This document shows positions 62,758-64,000 of a stretch of DNA of 64,000 nt, one piece after another. Each line of letters begins with the position of its first letter. Within the stretch, counting starts at the first letter, position 1. This DNA is from JANRIC01 sp033765345 (GTDB taxonomy: Bacteria > Bacteroidota > Bacteroidia > Cytophagales > Microscillaceae). The stretch is taken from assembly GCA_033765345.1 (NCBI GenBank), contig JANRIC010000131.1:42628-106627 (forward strand). Reading direction: 5' to 3'. The notes beneath the pieces are model-generated. The model saw only the letters and a list, made by a program, of their open reading frames with translations, was not told where the DNA came from and did not search any database. Both the position numbers and the translations under genes were made by a program.

Positions 62758-63382
62758 GGTTTTGTTGGTTTTTATATTTTTCTAACAGTTGGAATCCTTC
62801 AAGGGTGACAATACCTCGGAGGAAGAGTTCGGTCATTTCTACAAAGTTGCTCCATAAGTCGAATTGGTCGCGCGGGAAAATCTTTTCATTACAGGCCAGG
62901 TTAAATTGCTCGATGCGCCAGATAGCAATAAAAGCCGTGTTGATTTCTTTGCGATAAAAACCTTCTGCAATACCGCGTTCAAGATTCTCCAAGATACTTC
63001 GCAGATAGCCTTCTTTGTCATATTTTTGGGCTATTAACCAGGCTTCTGGGTGGTATTTTTCAATATCATAGACCATAGACGGATTGGTATGTCCATATAT
63101 TTTCTGAAAATGCACGTTCATTTTTAAGACTCCATCGATGGCATTTTCGGCTTGTTGTTGAATCTGATGAATATCACGAAGATCACGAGCGTGAACCCGC
63201 TCGATCATCAGGCAGACGATTTCGTTTTTGTCTTTATAATATTGGTAAATGGTCTTTTTGGAAATACCCAGTTCGTGTGCTATGTCACTCATGGTTACAC
63301 TCCGAATGCCGTATTTTCTAAAAAGATTTTCGGAGGTGTTGAGTATATTCTCTTTTAATTTTTCTTTCAAATCAATTTCCAC
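62750..63382 (-). CDS. TetR/AcrR family transcriptional regulator
   Basis: 210 residues. N-terminal HTH MSDIAHELGISKKTIYQYYKDK near 31-52 is typical of TetR proteins; the C-terminal ligand domain is unassigned. As the first gene of the efflux operon it probably represses its own promoter and is relieved by pump substrates. An operator-like dyad lies 42 bp upstream. Confidence 0.92.
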   Translation of the reverse strand: MEIDLKEKLKENILNTSENLFRKYGIRSVTMSDIAHELGISKKTIYQYYKDKNEIVCLMIERVHARDLRDIHQIQQQAENAIDGVLKMNVHFQKIYGHTNPSMVYDIEKYHPEAWLIAQKYDKEGYLRSILENLERGIAEGFYRKEINTAFIAIWRIEQFNLACNEKIFPRDQFDLWSNFVEMTELFLRGIVTLEGFQLLEKYKNQQNHE

Positions 63383-63401
63383 AGGTATATGGTTTGTGAA
63401 A

Positions 63402-63409
63402 CAAAACTA
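63402..63409 (-). promoter_or_regulatory. minus-7 element of the efflux operon
   Basis: On the minus strand TAGTTTTG matches TAnnTTTG exactly, 19 bp before the TetR ATG. The expected minus-33 region overlaps the dyad at 63424-63451. Confidence 0.55.
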
Positions 63410-63423
63410 AATTTAAAAACCCA

Positions 63424-63451
63424 GGAAACCGAAAATAATTCTTTGGTTTCC
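63424..63451. promoter_or_regulatory. candidate TetR operator dyad
   Basis: GGAAACC (63424-63430) and GGTTTCC (63445-63451) are the perfect outer arms of a 28-bp dyad (inner AAxAAT/ATTxTT also match with few mismatches). It covers the expected minus-33 region of the tetR promoter, the usual place for autorepression by TetR-family proteins. Confidence 0.6.
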
Positions 63452-63667
63452 GATAAAAAAATTAATTTTTTGAAAACGTTTTACCTTAAAAGAGAAATAA
63501 TAGAAATAAACTAAGGAAACTTAAATTGAAACCTGAGTTTCTTGTGAATAGACCGTTGTACATGATATGCTTTAAGAAAAGCTTATTAAAATTAGCAATT
63601 TTTAAATTTTGCTCAAAAATTGAAAAATTCTTTTTAAGAAACAAGAAAAATCTAAAAAAATAACTGC

Positions 63668-63766
63668 TTAGACCCAAACAGCAAAGATTTCCTTGTCTTC
63701 AAAGCGGATGAGTTCTTCTTTGTATTCTTTGGTTTTGCGAAAGTCAAAGATAAGTAGATACCTTTG
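63668..63766 (-). pseudogene. C-terminal remnant of Rpn/PD-(D/E)XK family transposase-nuclease
   Basis: Thirty-two codons read RYLLIFDFRKTKEYKEEL and then RFEDKEIFAVWV before a TAA at 63668-63670. This is the ending of the Rpn-type 'PD-(D/E)XK nuclease family transposase' group, which is abundant in Bacteroidota. Everything upstream, including the nuclease core, is missing; the coding sequence stops near the CACAGCCCATGG repeat. The flanking stretches 63452-63667 and 63767-63890 show no gene. Confidence 0.7.
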
Positions 63767-63890
63767 GTGAAGACACAGCCCATGGCGACTGATAAAAAAA
63801 GACTTTGTGCTACGCAATTTTATGCTTAATTTTATTGTGCTTAATACAGAAATAAATGCAAGTGGTAATTTTTTAATGGAAAACCTTTTT

Positions 63891-63991
63891 TATACTCAAT
63901 CAAAAATGGTTTTTCCATAGCAATAGGGTTGCAACCCTATTGCTATGGAAAAACGAAAGATATTTAGAAAAACCAATTTATTTTGAGTATA
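63891..63991. mobile_element. MITE-like element, copy C (101 bp), strongly palindromic
   Basis: Outer arms TATACTCAATCAAAAATGG (from 63891) and CCAATTTATTTTGAGTATA (to 63991) are inverted repeats, and the inside is a perfect 44-bp palindrome (63910-63953) centred on GGGTTGCAACCC. The TATACTCAA/TTGAGTATA ends and the length match copies A and B, although the middle sequence is different. Confidence 0.7.
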
Positions 63992-64000
63992 GGAATTTGG

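Noticed and set aside
63486..63677. 63-aa Phe-rich minus-strand ORF
   Set aside because: AT-rich composition artefact (poly-Phe/Leu), overlaps the transposase remnant; no family features.

Overview
The window looks like a chromosome segment of a Bacteroidota bacterium, most likely of the Cytophagales type. The reasons are the low-GC genes without clear Shine-Dalgarno sequences, promoters of the TAnnTTTG type (the tRNA-Leu gene has a textbook one), families typical of the phylum (DUF5686 outer-membrane protein, DUF547, DUF1080 plus cytochrome-c beta-propeller protein, ABC permease/M1 peptidase fusion, small 'SSCAK' lipoprotein) and repeat-rich intergenic DNA. The genus assignment is inference. 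No rRNA, CRISPR array or phage module is visible.

Layout. 1-3 kb is a decayed zone: an edge-truncated PD-(D/E)XK-like protein, a conserved hypothetical followed by a 21-bp tandem repeat, a frameshifted MORN/TonB gene cut by an IS200-type transposase remnant, and a 29-bp direct repeat. 3-15 kb is mostly housekeeping: HEAT-cyclophilin lipoprotein, RecQ, a divergent arginine deiminase/decarboxylase pair, a HAD phosphatase and small DUF proteins. 15.2-17.5 kb is a repeat island: a G-rich degenerate repeat, a sugar O-methyltransferase-like gene between two copies of a 56-bp exact repeat, one copy of a 103-bp MITE-like element, and tRNA-Leu(CAG). 17.5-26 kb carries a secreted PLP enzyme, a GH3 glycosidase and a DUF1080/cytochrome pair, suggesting carbohydrate catabolism. 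26-32.4 kb holds a 1619-residue MFS-HEAT-cNMP-binding-like fusion and a coiled-coil partner. 32.6-38.1 kb has a GH18-like membrane protein and a small eCIS-type locus (a DUF4157 'eCIS core' protein, a small membrane protein and a metalloprotease-like effector). 38.3-43.2 kb contains YgiQ, an 8 x 42-bp tandem repeat and a DUF5686 protein.

43.5-52.4 kb is the most distinctive region. It encodes a peptide-export system of the NHLP (nitrile-hydratase-like leader peptide) type: a C39-peptidase ABC exporter, a HlyD adaptor and a precursor whose leader contains TWO NHLP domains in tandem, ending in a GG site followed by a 24-residue Arg/Gly-rich core with a single Cys. No modification enzyme is nearby; the next genes upstream are an ABC ATPase and an ABC permease fused to an M1 aminopeptidase. 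52.5-63.4 kb contains ThiL, a Uma2 nuclease, a metallophosphoesterase and a TetR-TolC-adaptor-RND efflux operon with a dyad operator candidate. The right end holds a Rpn/PD-(D/E)XK transposase remnant and a third, strongly palindromic MITE-like element.

How the parts interact: the RiPP-like operon is organised so that the C39 domain would cut after GG and export the cationic core through the HlyD adaptor. The eCIS-type proteins share an N-terminal Met-Lys-Ala-Ser start and a Met-Leu-Gln-(Gln/Lys)-Arg block that probably mark cargo for an injection system encoded elsewhere. The RND operon appears autoregulated.
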